Origin: Granulicella sp.
GTDB lineage: Bacteria; Acidobacteriota; Terriglobia; Terriglobales; Acidobacteriaceae
Assembly (NCBI GenBank): GCA_027335345.1
Contig: DAHWOF010000114.1
Location: forward strand, 1-40,109
Length of the DNA: 40,109 nt
Reading direction: 5' to 3'
Positions 18,077 to 27,539 of this stretch are shown one piece after another (the stretch's first letter is position 1; each line of letters starts with the position of its first letter). Made by a program: the position numbers and the translations under genes. The notes below the pieces were generated by a model. It searched no databases. It was not told where the DNA came from and saw only the letters and a program-made list of their open reading frames with translations.

Positions 18077-19963
18077 TCAGTCGCCGGCACTCAGCGCCGC
18101 AACCGTCTCTTCTCTCTCCTGCAGCCGGGCCAGATTGCGCACCGCGCCCTGGGCCGCACTGGTGGTCATGGCGGCGTAGGCTTGTAGAGCCCGGGAGACC
18201 TGGCGGTCGCGCGCCCGCGGCTTCCACGCCGCCGCACCCCTGGCATCCATCCTCTGCCGCCGCCGCGACAGTTCCTGCGCCGAGAGATCCACCCGCAGCA
18301 GACGCCGCGGAATGTCAATCTCGATGGTGTCACCCTCTTCGACCAGAGCCAGAGCTCCGCCCGCCGCGGCCTCCGGAGAGATGTGGCCCAAACAAAGTCC
18401 CGAGCTGCCACCCGAGAAGCGGCCATCCGTGATCAGCGCGCAGCTCTTGCCCAACCCCTTCGACTTTAGGTAGCTGGTAGGGTAAAGCATCTCCTGCATG
18501 CCCGGTCCGCCCCTGGGTCCCTCATAGCGGATCAGAACCACATCGCCGGGAACGACCTGGTCGCCCAAAATGGCGTCGACCGCCGACTCCTGACTCTCGA
18601 AGATCCGCGCCCGGCCCCTAAAGGTCAGACAACTAGTCTCGACGCCTGCGGTCTTCACGATGCATCCATCCTCGGCTATGTTGCCGTACAGCACGGCCAG
18701 ACCGCCGTCCTTGCTGAAGGCATGCTCGGCGTCGCGGATGGCTCCGCTGTGGCGATCCAGATCCAGCTCCGAGTAGCGTTTGCTCTGGCTGAAGGCGACC
18801 GTCGTGCGGACCCCTCCCGGCGCGGCGCGATAGAACTCCTCCACCTGGGGAGCAACGCCGCGCTTCACGTCCAGGCGGTCGATCGCCTCACCCAGCGAGG
18901 TCGAGTGAACGGTGGGCACGTCGCGATGCAACAGGCCAGCGCGATCTAGCTCTCCCAGAATCGCGAAGATGCCCCCGGCGCGATGCACATCTTCCATATG
19001 CACCGTCGGCGAGGAGGGAGCCACCTTGCACAGATGCGGCACACGGCGCGAGAGCCGATCAATGTCCAGCATGGTGAACGGAACTTCAGCCTCCTGCGCC
19101 GCGGCCAGCAAGTGCAGCACTGTGTTGGTGGAACCGCCCATGGCGATGTCCAGCGTCATGGCATTCTCAAAGGCCGCAAAGCTGGCGATGCTGCGCGGCA
19201 GCACACTCGCATCGTCCCGCTCGTAGTAGCGCCGGGCAAGATCAACGATCGTGCGTCCAGCACGCAGGAACAGCTCTTTGCGGTCAGCGTGCGTGGCCAG
19301 CACCGTGCCATTGCCCGGCAGCCCCAGGCCCATCGCCTCCACCAGACAGTTCATGGAGTTGGCTGTAAACATGCCGGAGCAGGAACCGCAGGTAGGGCAG
19401 GCCGAATGCTCATACTCTTCCACCTCCGCATCGCTGCGCCTGGGATCGGCGGCCAGGATCATAGCGTCGATCAGGTCGATCGACTTCAGACCACCGGCCT
19501 GCTGGACCTTGCCCGCCTCCATCGGCCCGCCGGAGACAAAGACGGCGGGGATGTTCAAGCGCAACGCGGCCATCAGCATGCCCGGCGTGATCTTGTCGCA
19601 GTTGGAGATGCAGACCAGGGCATCGGCGCAGTGCGCGTTCACCATGTACTCCACGGAGTCGGCGATCAGTTCGCGCGAGGGCAGGCTGTACAGCATGCCT
19701 CCATGGCCCATGGCGATACCGTCGTCGACGGCGATGGTGTTGAACTCTTTAGCCACGCCGCCGGCACGGGCGATCTCTTCCCCCACAAGCTGGCCAAGAT
19801 CCTTGAGGTGAACATGGCCGGGAACGAACTGGGTAAAGGAGTTGGCGACGGCGATGATCGGCTTGCCAAAGTCGCCGTCCTGCATTCCGGTGGCGCGCCA
19901 AAGACTGCGCGCTCCGGCCATATTGCGTCCATGCGTCGAGGTTCGTGACCGATAGGCTGGCAT
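18077..19963 (-). CDS. ilvD: dihydroxy-acid dehydratase
   Basis: IlvD dehydrates 2,3-dihydroxy-isovalerate and 2,3-dihydroxy-3-methylvalerate in valine and isoleucine synthesis with an Fe-S cluster. The protein is about 628 residues from the ATG at 19963 ([20 protein letters not shown]), the start seen in E. coli IlvD, which it follows closely. It has [40 protein letters not shown], the cluster cysteines in [14 protein letters not shown] and [59 protein letters not shown] and [13 protein letters not shown]. An ATG three codons earlier (19972) is also possible. It sits 120 bases behind the GH31 gene in a glycosidase run. Homologous dehydratases act on sugar acids, but this sequence looks like a true IlvD. 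Confidence 0.93.
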   Translation of the reverse strand: MPAYRSRTSTHGRNMAGARSLWRATGMQDGDFGKPIIAVANSFTQFVPGHVHLKDLGQLVGEEIARAGGVAKEFNTIAVDDGIAMGHGGMLYSLPSRELIADSVEYMVNAHCADALVCISNCDKITPGMLMAALRLNIPAVFVSGGPMEAGKVQQAGGLKSIDLIDAMILAADPRRSDAEVEEYEHSACPTCGSCSGMFTANSMNCLVEAMGLGLPGNGTVLATHADRKELFLRAGRTIVDLARRYYERDDASVLPRSIASFAAFENAMTLDIAMGGSTNTVLHLLAAAQEAEVPFTMLDIDRLSRRVPHLCKVAPSSPTVHMEDVHRAGGIFAILGELDRAGLLHRDVPTVHSTSLGEAIDRLDVKRGVAPQVEEFYRAAPGGVRTTVAFSQSKRYSELDLDRHSGAIRDAEHAFSKDGGLAVLYGNIAEDGCIVKTAGVETSCLTFRGRARIFESQESAVDAILGDQVVPGDVVLIRYEGPRGGPGMQEMLYPTSYLKSKGLGKSCALITDGRFSGGSSGLCLGHISPEAAAGGALALVEEGDTIEIDIPRRLLRVDLSAQELSRRRQRMDARGAAAWKPRARDRQVSRALQAYAAMTTSAAQGAVRNLARLQEREETVAALSAGD

Positions 19964-20083
19964 GTCCTCCATTGTACGGCGCGCGGGCGAGTACCGCGCA
20001 GCCCAAAGGCCCCGAGGCCGGCTCAAAGGCTTGCGCCCGGCGTCCCTATCGAGGAGCAAATCAAGCCACAGTCCTCTGCCGCG

Positions 20084-22468
20084 CTAGCGGACGATCTCGA
20101 CCACTTCGCCCTTCGCAAAACCCACATCCGCTCCTGTGTGGGAAAACTTCCCGGTGGCATCATTCCAGCGCAGATGGCTAATCTCATACGCTCCGCTCTC
20201 GTACGCGTAGCTTGTGCCGTCATCCCGATAGAGATCGAACGCCCCGTCCGCTCCGGCGAAGACCATTATCTTGGCGATCTTCTGCCCCTGGTTGGTGCTC
20301 TCCACGGATGTACCCAGAGGCAGGATGGAGCCGGCCCGCACAAAGAGCGGAATCTCGTCGATGGGGGCGCTCACCACCAGCCGCTGCCCGCCATGCAATC
20401 TCTGATGCGTCCAGAAGTTGTACCAGTCGGTTCCCGCCGGCAGATACACCTCGCGGCTGGTCATCCCCTGCTGCGTCACCGGAGCCACAAGCAGCGCCGG
20501 CCCGAACATGTACTCGTCGCCGATATCTGCGACCTTTGGATCGTCACCGAAGTCCATGAACAGGCCGCGCATGAACGGTGCGCCCGTCTGGTGCGCACTC
20601 CAGCCCAGCGAGTAGATGTAAGGCATCAACTTATAGCGCAGGCGCAGGAACCTGGCCAGAATCGGCTCGGCCTGCTTGCCGTAGCTCCACACTTCGTTCT
20701 CCGGCCGGGTTCCATGGGTGCGGAAGTTGGGCAGGAAGGCTCCATACTCAAACCAGCGCACGTACAGCTCCGGATAGTCGTCGTCGTGCCCCACCACCGC
20801 GCGCGCATCGTTAGGATCGATCAGCACCGGCCGCTTCGGCTGGTGATGGCGCGGCAGAGCCTGCCATCCGCCGATGTCTGTGCTCCAATACGGCATTCCA
20901 GAGGCGACGAAGTTGATCCCTGCCGGCACCTGGCGGCGCAACACATCCCACGTGGGAGCTACATCCGAAGACCAGAAGACCGTTCCGTTCCGCTGCGCTC
21001 CCAGATACGCCGAGCGGGCCAGGATGAAGGCGCGCTGCTGCATGTCCCGGCGCATGCCCGCATACACCGCGGAGGTGTGGAACAGAGGATACACATTGAA
21101 GTACTCGGTCCCCGGCCCTACATGCAGATAGCTTCCATTGGGCGGCAGATCGGGCTCGGTCTCATCCAGCCAGAAGGCGTCAAAGCCCTTTTTCACATAG
21201 TTCTGATCGATCACGTTCCAGAACCACTGGCCGGCCGCCGGATCCGTCGTGTCGATGTCGCTGCCGGCGCGGTCATAGGGCAGGCCGTTGGTGGGCGTTC
21301 CATCGGCCAGATGCTCCAGCCATCCGTTCTTCAGCAACATGGCATAGTACCGGTCAGAGGGTACAAACCGCGGCCAGACGCTGATCATCACGTGGAAGTT
21401 CATCGCGTGCAACTGCCGGTTCATCGCCGCCGGATCCGGCCACCGTCTGGGATCCATGTCCATCTGCCCCATCTTCGTGTACGTGAACCAGTCGATCACC
21501 AGGTCGTCGATGGGCAGATGCCGCTCCCGGTATCCCCTGGCCACAGCCAGCAACTCGGCCTGGCTCCGGTAACGCTGCTTGCTTTGAATGAAGCCATAGG
21601 CCGACTTGGGCAGCATCGGCGTAGAGCCGGTCAACAGACGGTACCCCGCATAGATCTCGTCATAACTCTGGCCGGCGATGACAAAAAAGGAGGCTCTTTG
21701 CCCTACCTGCGAGGTCCACTGCGTCTGGCCATCGATGGCAAAACCTACCGTGGTCTTGGAAGGGTTATCCCATAGCAGTCCATAGCCCTTGTTGGTGACC
21801 ACGAACGGGACGCAGATGGTCTCTCCACCTGGGGCGGCGTAGTCCTGCGCACAGCGCAACACGTGGCCACGCCGGTCGAGAAACCCCATCTGGTTTTGGC
21901 CCAGCCCGTAGTAGTGCTCATCGCCGGGAGCCGCAAAGCTGGCCCCCACCTGGTAGAACGGATCGTCTCCCGGCCGCCGGTCCTCCAGCACACCACGATT
22001 GCCGTCCTTGTTGTTGGGCACCGACATCTGCCAGTTCTGCATATCCAACAGGGTCTTGCCATCCGGCGTCCGCACCTGGATGCCAACCCACGGCGTGGAC
22101 CCGATGAAGTAGCGGGGCAGTTCCCCCTCCCGGGCGCGATGCGGATGCGGCTTGGGCGGCGGCGAGACCGTCACCACCATGCGCGAGGAACGCAGCACAT
22201 CGCCGCCTGGGCCGGTCTGAACGGTCCATCCCTGGCCCTGTGGCTGCGCAAGGATGCCATACCCCGGAGCAGAGAGCGCGCGCTCTTTGAGCAGACTCAA
22301 CGTCACCCGCACCACATTAGGCGCATATGGTTGAACGACCACCGTCGCATCGCCACGCTGCAGCGTCAACTGCTGCGCGCCGGCGGCGCAGAACGCAAGG
22401 GCCATCGCCGAGGCGCCCATCGCCCGTCTCAACTGCCGAGCCCACGGCTCCCCTCGAAAAAAACCCAT
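20084..22468 (-). CDS. secreted GH31 family alpha-glycosidase, probable alpha-xylosidase
   Basis: The 794-residue protein begins with a signal peptide (RQLRRAMGASAMALAFCAAG) and has a GGTTTGGG stretch just before the ATG. The N-terminal beta-sandwich contains YYGLGQNQMGFLDRRG, the catalytic barrel starts around TPMLPKSAYGFIQSKQRYRS, and the nucleophile is the aspartate in FDAFWLDETEPD. The acid/base aspartate is in FWSSDVAPTWDVLRRQ; GMPYWSTDIGGW and the C-terminal sandwich follow. GH31 enzymes release alpha-linked glucose or xylose from chain ends. The WLDETEP form and the presence of GH3 and GH42 genes suggest an alpha-xylosidase acting on xyloglucan side chains, but an alpha-glucosidase is possible. 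It is 175 bases downstream of the GH3 gene, separated by GC-rich repetitive sequence with small hairpins, and is likely transcribed with it. Confidence 0.88.
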   Translation of the reverse strand: MGFFRGEPWARQLRRAMGASAMALAFCAAGAQQLTLQRGDATVVVQPYAPNVVRVTLSLLKERALSAPGYGILAQPQGQGWTVQTGPGGDVLRSSRMVVTVSPPPKPHPHRAREGELPRYFIGSTPWVGIQVRTPDGKTLLDMQNWQMSVPNNKDGNRGVLEDRRPGDDPFYQVGASFAAPGDEHYYGLGQNQMGFLDRRGHVLRCAQDYAAPGGETICVPFVVTNKGYGLLWDNPSKTTVGFAIDGQTQWTSQVGQRASFFVIAGQSYDEIYAGYRLLTGSTPMLPKSAYGFIQSKQRYRSQAELLAVARGYRERHLPIDDLVIDWFTYTKMGQMDMDPRRWPDPAAMNRQLHAMNFHVMISVWPRFVPSDRYYAMLLKNGWLEHLADGTPTNGLPYDRAGSDIDTTDPAAGQWFWNVIDQNYVKKGFDAFWLDETEPDLPPNGSYLHVGPGTEYFNVYPLFHTSAVYAGMRRDMQQRAFILARSAYLGAQRNGTVFWSSDVAPTWDVLRRQVPAGINFVASGMPYWSTDIGGWQALPRHHQPKRPVLIDPNDARAVVGHDDDYPELYVRWFEYGAFLPNFRTHGTRPENEVWSYGKQAEPILARFLRLRYKLMPYIYSLGWSAHQTGAPFMRGLFMDFGDDPKVADIGDEYMFGPALLVAPVTQQGMTSREVYLPAGTDWYNFWTHQRLHGGQRLVVSAPIDEIPLFVRAGSILPLGTSVESTNQGQKIAKIMVFAGADGAFDLYRDDGTSYAYESGAYEISHLRWNDATGKFSHTGADVGFAKGEVVEIVR

Positions 22469-22643
22469 CCCAAACCTTCCCTTGGAACGCAGATCGATTC
22501 AACCAACCTCTCAACCCTACTGGAACCATTTCTGTCCCGCTCTCCAGCGGCTCCAGCCAGGCTACTGCCTGAGCCGCCTGGACCGGGTCTGCCGCCTGGC
22601 AGCCTGGGCAGTGCTGCCGCCGCTCAACAGGCACGCCCGAGGG

Positions 22644-24938
22644 TTATTGGGCAGCCAGTTGCACCTTGGTTCGCAAGGGAAGATCCGCCGAGGAGCCTCC
22701 CACCTCAAGGATGTACTCTCCCGGCAAGCGCTCCCAATCATTCTTCTTGGTCGAGAAGATCTTGAGATACAGTGGCCTGATGGGCACGGTCACCCTCTGG
22801 CTGGCGCCTGCCTTCAAACTCACCCGCGCAAACCCTACCAGCCTCCGGAACGGCTCACCGGAACTGGCTGGCAACGTTGCATAGACCTCGGCAATCTCAT
22901 CGCCTCCGCGGGCTCCTGTGTTCGTCACCTCAAAGCTCACGCTCTGCGCATCCGGAGCCACGTCAAGAGCCGAGTACCCGAAGCGGGTATAGCTCAGCCC
23001 ATATCCAAACGGATACAACGGCGTCTCCTGCTTCACCTGGAACCACTTGTAGCCAACCTCCATCCCTTCCACGTTGTAGTCCACGGTGAAGTTCCTGGCC
23101 TCTTTCGCGTGGTGGGCGCCGCCATTCATACCGTTATTTCCGGTCTTCGAGGTCAATCCGGTCACCTGCGGATGGGGTAGCTGCGCTTCGCCGGCGGGGA
23201 AGGTCACCGGCAGCTTGCCCCAGGCATTCACTCGACCGTACAGCGCCGCGGCGATCGCCTGGCCCCCGCCGATACCCGGGAACCACGCCTCCACGATCCC
23301 CTTCACCTGGTCCCGCCAAGGCATGGTCACCGGCCCGCCCGTCTCCAATACCACCACCGTGTTGGGATTCGCCTTGGCCACCGCCTCCACCAGAGCGTCC
23401 TGGTTGTCGGGCAGGCTAAGCGAAGGCCGGTCCATGCCCTCACTCATCCACTGCGTCACAAACACCACGGCTACGTTTGCCTGCGCCGCGGCCTGCGCCG
23501 CCTGGGCGAGGTTCGTGCCTGGGTCAAAGCTGATCTTCACCGCATGCACTCCACCGCCGGCAACGGCATCGACGCCGCAGTTGGCTTGCCTCTCCGCCTG
23601 TTGGGTGATGTAGCGCAGCGGCGAGGAGGGGAAGTACACGGGATCTCCCCACTGGGAGCCGCCTGGCCGCCCTCCCGGCGCGTCCACCTGGCCTGATCCG
23701 CCGCCTGAGATGACGCCAAAGTCCGCCTTGCCTCCGATCACGGCAATCTTCCGGTCGCCCGCACGCAAAGGCAGAATGCCGTCCTGATTCTTCAGCAGCA
23801 CCATGCTGCTCTCCTCGATCTTCTGCGCGTCGTTGCGCCCTTGGAACGGATTCACCACGCTACGCACCGGAGGATCATCCACCACCCCGTCGGCGATCAT
23901 GCTGCGCACGATCCGATGCACCATGTCATCCAACCGCGCCAGGGGAACCTGCCCATCCTGCACCGCCTGCTTGAGCGGCGCTCCAAAGTACTGGTCACCG
24001 GGCTGCTCCATATCCAGCCCCGCCAGGGCGGCCTTCACCGTGCTGTGCGTCGCCTCCCAGTCCGACAGGACAAATCCCTTGAACCCCCACTGCTTCTTAA
24101 GCACATCGTTGAGCGTGTACTGGTTCTCGCAGGCGAAGTCGCCGTTCACGCGGTTGTAGCTGCACATCACCCCGGCAGGCTGGGCCATCCGAATGGCAAT
24201 CTGGAAGGCTAGTAGATCGGTCTCCTGCATGGCTCGCCGATTGAGCACCGCATTGTACGTATTCCGTCCGGTCTCCTGATCGTTGAGCACGTAATGCTTA
24301 ATGTCGCCCATCACGTGGTTGGACTGGACCCCCATGGCCAGCTTGCCCACCATGGTTCCGGCCAGGACCGGATCCTCGCTGGCATATTCAAAGTTGCGCC
24401 CGTTGCGCGGCTCACGAATCAGATCTACGCCCCCGCCGATGGACATGTTGAACCCCTGGGCGCGCAGCTCTCGCCCAATCACCGAGCCGTAGAGAAACGC
24501 CAGCTTCGGGTTCCAACTCGATGCCATCCCAAGGACGCTGGGCAGCAGCGTGGCGTAGCGGCTGTCCAAGGCCGCCATGCGCACCCCAACCGCCGAGTCG
24601 GCCAAGTTCAGATTGGGTAGACCCAGGCGCGGAATTCCAGCGACGAATCCCGCGCCGCCGTTGTCCCCGGGCGGCACATAGGCTCCCGGCCGCAGCGGTC
24701 CCCAGCCGATGCCATGCACCAGTTGAATCTTCTCATCCAGCGTCATCTGCCGAATCATCATGTCGGCTCGCGTATCGGCGTCGAGCGCGGTGTTCATCCA
24801 GGGCATATTGCCCTTGCCACCGGCCTGTGGAGGAATCTGCTTTGCCTCCGACTGAGCTGAGGCTGCCCCGGTCCAGCCCATGCCAACCAACCCGCAGCCT
24901 ATCGCCAGGCTGATCTTCGCCACCCACCTCACGCTCAT
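22644..24938 (-). CDS. secreted GH3 family beta-glycosidase (beta-glucosidase/beta-xylosidase type)
   Basis: From the ATG at 24938 (AAGGAAAG before it) the protein is about 764 residues with a Sec signal peptide (SLAIGCGLVGMGWTGAASA). The N-terminal barrel includes VHGIGWGPLRPGAY, SSWNPKLAFLYGSVIGRELR, IKHYVLNDQETGRNTYNA and the nucleophilic aspartate in GFVLSDWEATHS at about residue 305. The C-terminal alpha/beta sandwich (KIAVIGGKADFGVISGGGSG, VVFVTQWMSEGMDRPSLSLP) and a fibronectin-III-like domain (YPFGYGLSYTRFGYS to the end) follow. It should release beta-linked glucose, xylose or another sugar from oligosaccharide ends in the periplasm or outside. It diverges from GH42, and both may be controlled from the shared 282-base gap. 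Confidence 0.92.
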   Translation of the reverse strand: MSVRWVAKISLAIGCGLVGMGWTGAASAQSEAKQIPPQAGGKGNMPWMNTALDADTRADMMIRQMTLDEKIQLVHGIGWGPLRPGAYVPPGDNGGAGFVAGIPRLGLPNLNLADSAVGVRMAALDSRYATLLPSVLGMASSWNPKLAFLYGSVIGRELRAQGFNMSIGGGVDLIREPRNGRNFEYASEDPVLAGTMVGKLAMGVQSNHVMGDIKHYVLNDQETGRNTYNAVLNRRAMQETDLLAFQIAIRMAQPAGVMCSYNRVNGDFACENQYTLNDVLKKQWGFKGFVLSDWEATHSTVKAALAGLDMEQPGDQYFGAPLKQAVQDGQVPLARLDDMVHRIVRSMIADGVVDDPPVRSVVNPFQGRNDAQKIEESSMVLLKNQDGILPLRAGDRKIAVIGGKADFGVISGGGSGQVDAPGGRPGGSQWGDPVYFPSSPLRYITQQAERQANCGVDAVAGGGVHAVKISFDPGTNLAQAAQAAAQANVAVVFVTQWMSEGMDRPSLSLPDNQDALVEAVAKANPNTVVVLETGGPVTMPWRDQVKGIVEAWFPGIGGGQAIAAALYGRVNAWGKLPVTFPAGEAQLPHPQVTGLTSKTGNNGMNGGAHHAKEARNFTVDYNVEGMEVGYKWFQVKQETPLYPFGYGLSYTRFGYSALDVAPDAQSVSFEVTNTGARGGDEIAEVYATLPASSGEPFRRLVGFARVSLKAGASQRVTVPIRPLYLKIFSTKKNDWERLPGEYILEVGGSSADLPLRTKVQLAAQ

Positions 24939-25067
24939 CCATCTTTCCTTCCCAGGCCACGGCGCGGCCCTCAAACGCTTTTCTGGAATCGAAACAGTCT
25001 CTACCCTAAAATCCTATCTGCTCTCGGCGTCCACTGGCCATGCTCACGGCGGCCAAAGACGCGCTAG

Positions 25068-25079
25068 ACAAACGTTGTC
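25068..25079. promoter_or_regulatory. degenerate LacI-type box between GH3 and GH42
   Basis: ACAAACGTTGTC resembles the ACAAACGTTTGT box seen at three promoters further right, but one T is missing in the right half. A second weak match (9 of 12) lies at 24971-24982 beside the GH3 start. Either could place the divergent GH3/GH42 pair under the same LacI regulator; the match is too poor to be sure. Confidence 0.35.
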
Positions 25080-25109
25080 CTTGTAAAGACTACTTGTAAA
25101 GACTACTTG
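25080..25109. repeat. 13-base tandem repeat in the GH3/GH42 divergent gap
   Basis: CTTGTAAAGACTA occurs twice head to tail (25080-25092 and 25093-25105), followed by the first four bases of a third copy. It directly adjoins the weak LacI-type box and lies 110-140 bases before the GH42 start. Confidence 0.85.
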
Positions 25110-25220
25110 AAACGGATTACAAAGGATGCTGTTGAAGTTCAGGCGTATCCTCCAGAGCAGCCCATCGGGGAGACATCTGTGGTCTCCAAAAACGATTCAA
25201 GAATTGCGAAGGTTCAGTCT

Positions 25221-27338
25221 ATGAAGATTTCCGGCCTTACTTTACCCCTCTGTCTTGCAATCGCGGGGCTCTTCCCCGGCCATGCCAACTGCGCTCCGGG
25301 CGCGCGGCTCGCCGCTGCAGGTTCTCCACCGGCAGCCGCCGCTTCCTCCCCGCCAGCGCTCTACCTGGGCACAGCCTGGTACCCAGAGCAGTGGCCGGAG
25401 TCGCGCTGGAACGCCGATCTTGATCTGATGGAGGCAGCCCACATCCGCTTTGTCCGTATCGGCGAGTTTGCCTGGTCTCGACTGGAACCCTCCGAGGGTG
25501 ACTATCATCTGGACTGGATGTATCGCGCCATCCGCGCGGCCGAGAGCCATCACATCGCCGTAGTCATCGGGACGCCCAGCGCAGCCCCGCCCGCATGGCT
25601 CACCAGCAAATATCCAGAGACCCTGCGCGTCAAACAGGACGGTCGCCTGGCCGAGCACGGCAACCGCCAGCAGTTCAACTGGGCGGACCCCTTATATCGC
25701 CGACTGGTCTTCCAGATGGTGCTGCAGGAGGCCAAACGCTTTGGCCATGATCCGGATGTCATTGGCTGGCAGATTGACAATGAGTACGCTACCCTCTCCT
25801 ACGGCCCCATTGCCAAGGCACAGTTTCAGAACTGGCTGCATGCCCGTTACCAGACCCTGGACAACCTGAACACCCGCTGGACCACCGCCTACTGGAGCCA
25901 GACCTACACCTCCTGGACCCAGATCCCCATTGAAACCAACTATGGCAACCCCGGCTTGCTGCTGAGCTGGAAGCGATTTGTCTCCGACACCTGGCGCAGC
26001 TATCAAGCCAATCAACTGCGCGCTCTGCGTCCCAACATTGACCCGCGCCAGTTCATCACCACCAACATGATGGGCTTCTTCGACGGATACGACGCCTACA
26101 CCGTCGCCCGCGATCTGGACATGGCCTCGTGGGATGACTACGTGGGCACCGGCCAACTCAACCCTGTCGTCAACGGGGCCGAGCACGATCTGACGCGTGG
26201 CTTCCTGCGCAAGAACTTCTGGGTGATGGAGACCCAGCCCGGATTCGTCAACTGGTCCCCGGACAACAACTCGCTGGACAAGGGAGAGGTACGCGCCATG
26301 GCCTGGCACGACGTCGGCCACGGCGCCGACGCCGTCTCCTATTGGCAGTGGCGCTCCGCCTTGAATGGCCAGGAGGAGTACCACGGCACCCTGATCGGCG
26401 CGGACGGCACTCCGGTCCCTCTCTACTCCGAGGTTGCTCAGACCGGCCGCGAGTTTGCCAAGGCCGGCCCGGCGCTGGCAGGCACCACCGTCCACTCCCA
26501 AGTCGCGATCCTGCACTCCTATGAAAGCTACTGGGCCATTAACTGGCAGCGCCATAACAAGGCCTTCAACCCGATCGCCGCCATGGTCTCCTACTACGGC
26601 GCCATTCGCGCGCTGGCGCACTCGGTGGACATCGTCAGCCCGGACGTCGATCTCTCCCAGTACAAGCTGGTCATCGCTCCTGCGCTCAACCTCATCACCG
26701 ACCGGGAAGCCGCCAACCTCATCAGCTACGTTCGCAACGGAGGCCACTTGGTGCTCACCCAGCGCTCCGGGATGAAGAACGTCGACAACGGTCTCCAGAC
26801 CGAACGCCAGCCCGGTCCGCTGGTCTCTCTGCTGGGCGGAAGAGTGGAGCAGTACTACGCGCTGGATACCACCATACCGGTCTCCGGAGTGTGGGGCAAT
26901 GAGAACTCTCACCTGTGGGCAGAGCTGCTCTCCACGTCCAACCCCCAGACCCGGGTCCTGATGCGCTACGGCAAGACGCCCCTGGGCTGGCTGGACAATC
27001 AACCCGCAGCCATCACCCGCAAGGTGGGCCAGGGCAGCATCACCTACATCGGAGCGGAGTTGGAAGGAGAAACCCTGGACAAAGCCGCAAGCTGGATGAT
27101 GACCGAGGCAGGCGTCCATCCCGAGTTCGGTTCCCTGCCTGCCGGGGTGGATCTTTACATCCGCTCCGACGCCCGGCATGAGGTGTGGATCCTGATCAAC
27201 TTCGGCCAGTCCACCCAGACCGTCAACCTGCCCTCGGACTTCAAGAACGTGCTGGCTGGAGGATCTCAGCACTCCGTGACCCTCAAACCGCTTGCCGTCG
27301 CGGTGCTGCAGCGGCCCGTCCCGCAGGCGGCCCGGTAG
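25221..27338 (+). CDS. secreted GH42 family beta-galactosidase
   Basis: From the ATG at 25221 (GAAGG eight bases before) the protein is about 705 residues with a Sec signal peptide (MKISGLTLPLCLAIAGLFPG). An in-frame TTG at 25107 would add 38 residues without a signal and is unlikely. GH42 features: LGTAWYPEQWPESRWNADLD, FVRIGEFAWSRLEPSEGDYH, the acid/base glutamate in VIGWQIDNEYATLSYG, NTRWTTAYWSQTY, the nucleophile glutamate in NFWVMETQPGFVNW, and WQWRSALNGQEEYHGTLIG. A trimerisation-like middle domain and a C-terminal beta domain follow. It removes terminal beta-galactose from galactan, arabinogalactan or xyloglucan oligosaccharides. Most characterised GH42 enzymes are cytoplasmic, so the signal peptide is notable. 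Confidence 0.92.
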   Translation: MKISGLTLPLCLAIAGLFPGHANCAPGARLAAAGSPPAAAASSPPALYLGTAWYPEQWPESRWNADLDLMEAAHIRFVRIGEFAWSRLEPSEGDYHLDWMYRAIRAAESHHIAVVIGTPSAAPPAWLTSKYPETLRVKQDGRLAEHGNRQQFNWADPLYRRLVFQMVLQEAKRFGHDPDVIGWQIDNEYATLSYGPIAKAQFQNWLHARYQTLDNLNTRWTTAYWSQTYTSWTQIPIETNYGNPGLLLSWKRFVSDTWRSYQANQLRALRPNIDPRQFITTNMMGFFDGYDAYTVARDLDMASWDDYVGTGQLNPVVNGAEHDLTRGFLRKNFWVMETQPGFVNWSPDNNSLDKGEVRAMAWHDVGHGADAVSYWQWRSALNGQEEYHGTLIGADGTPVPLYSEVAQTGREFAKAGPALAGTTVHSQVAILHSYESYWAINWQRHNKAFNPIAAMVSYYGAIRALAHSVDIVSPDVDLSQYKLVIAPALNLITDREAANLISYVRNGGHLVLTQRSGMKNVDNGLQTERQPGPLVSLLGGRVEQYYALDTTIPVSGVWGNENSHLWAELLSTSNPQTRVLMRYGKTPLGWLDNQPAAITRKVGQGSITYIGAELEGETLDKAASWMMTEAGVHPEFGSLPAGVDLYIRSDARHEVWILINFGQSTQTVNLPSDFKNVLAGGSQHSVTLKPLAVAVLQRPVPQAAR

Positions 27339-27439
27339 AACCTCTCTGCGGCGCAGGGCCCCGCTCTCCCGTGCCGGCATCCGGAATTATTGTGCCACTC
27401 CTCGCCACTCCCAACAGACGCGGGTGGGCGAATTGCGAC

Positions 27440-27479
27440 TATACTTTCTGGCGATGTCCCTGCTTTGCAGGTACATCGC
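27440..27479 (+). promoter_or_regulatory. GH28 leader: -10-like TATACT and strong hairpin
   Basis: A TATACT at 27440-27445 is followed about six bases later by a hairpin at 27451-27479. The left arm GCGATGTCCCTGC and right arm GCAGGTACATCGC have one mismatch and a TTT loop. If TATACT is the -10, the hairpin would form the very 5' end of the mRNA. It could stabilise the transcript, or be an operator palindrome at DNA level. No convincing -35 is seen. Confidence 0.5.
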
Positions 27480-27539
27480 GCCGAAAGATCCGCTTTGCCG
27501 ATCACGGCAAGCCAAACACGCAAAACCATCGAGGAGAAC

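Noticed and set aside
17892-18227. 111-codon minus-strand frame overlapping the ilvD end
   Set aside because: It runs into ilvD in another frame and shows low-complexity composition only.
18077-19963. Reading of ilvD as phosphogluconate or sugar-acid dehydratase
   Set aside because: Start, length and all signature stretches follow enterobacterial IlvD rather than Edd or the pentonate dehydratases.
20138-21775. 545-codon plus-strand open frame opposite GH31
   Set aside because: Histidine- and arginine-rich shadow of the GH31 coding strand, without start context or domain.
22560-22625. Cluster of GGCAG/CTGCC repeats between GH3 and GH31
   Set aside because: Several small stems can be drawn but none dominates; it looks like GC-rich intergenic sequence rather than a defined element.
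25692-27380. 562-codon minus-strand open frame inside GH42
   Set aside because: It lies wholly antisense to a well-supported GH42 gene and shows only biased composition (glycine, valine, aspartate) with no recognisable motif.
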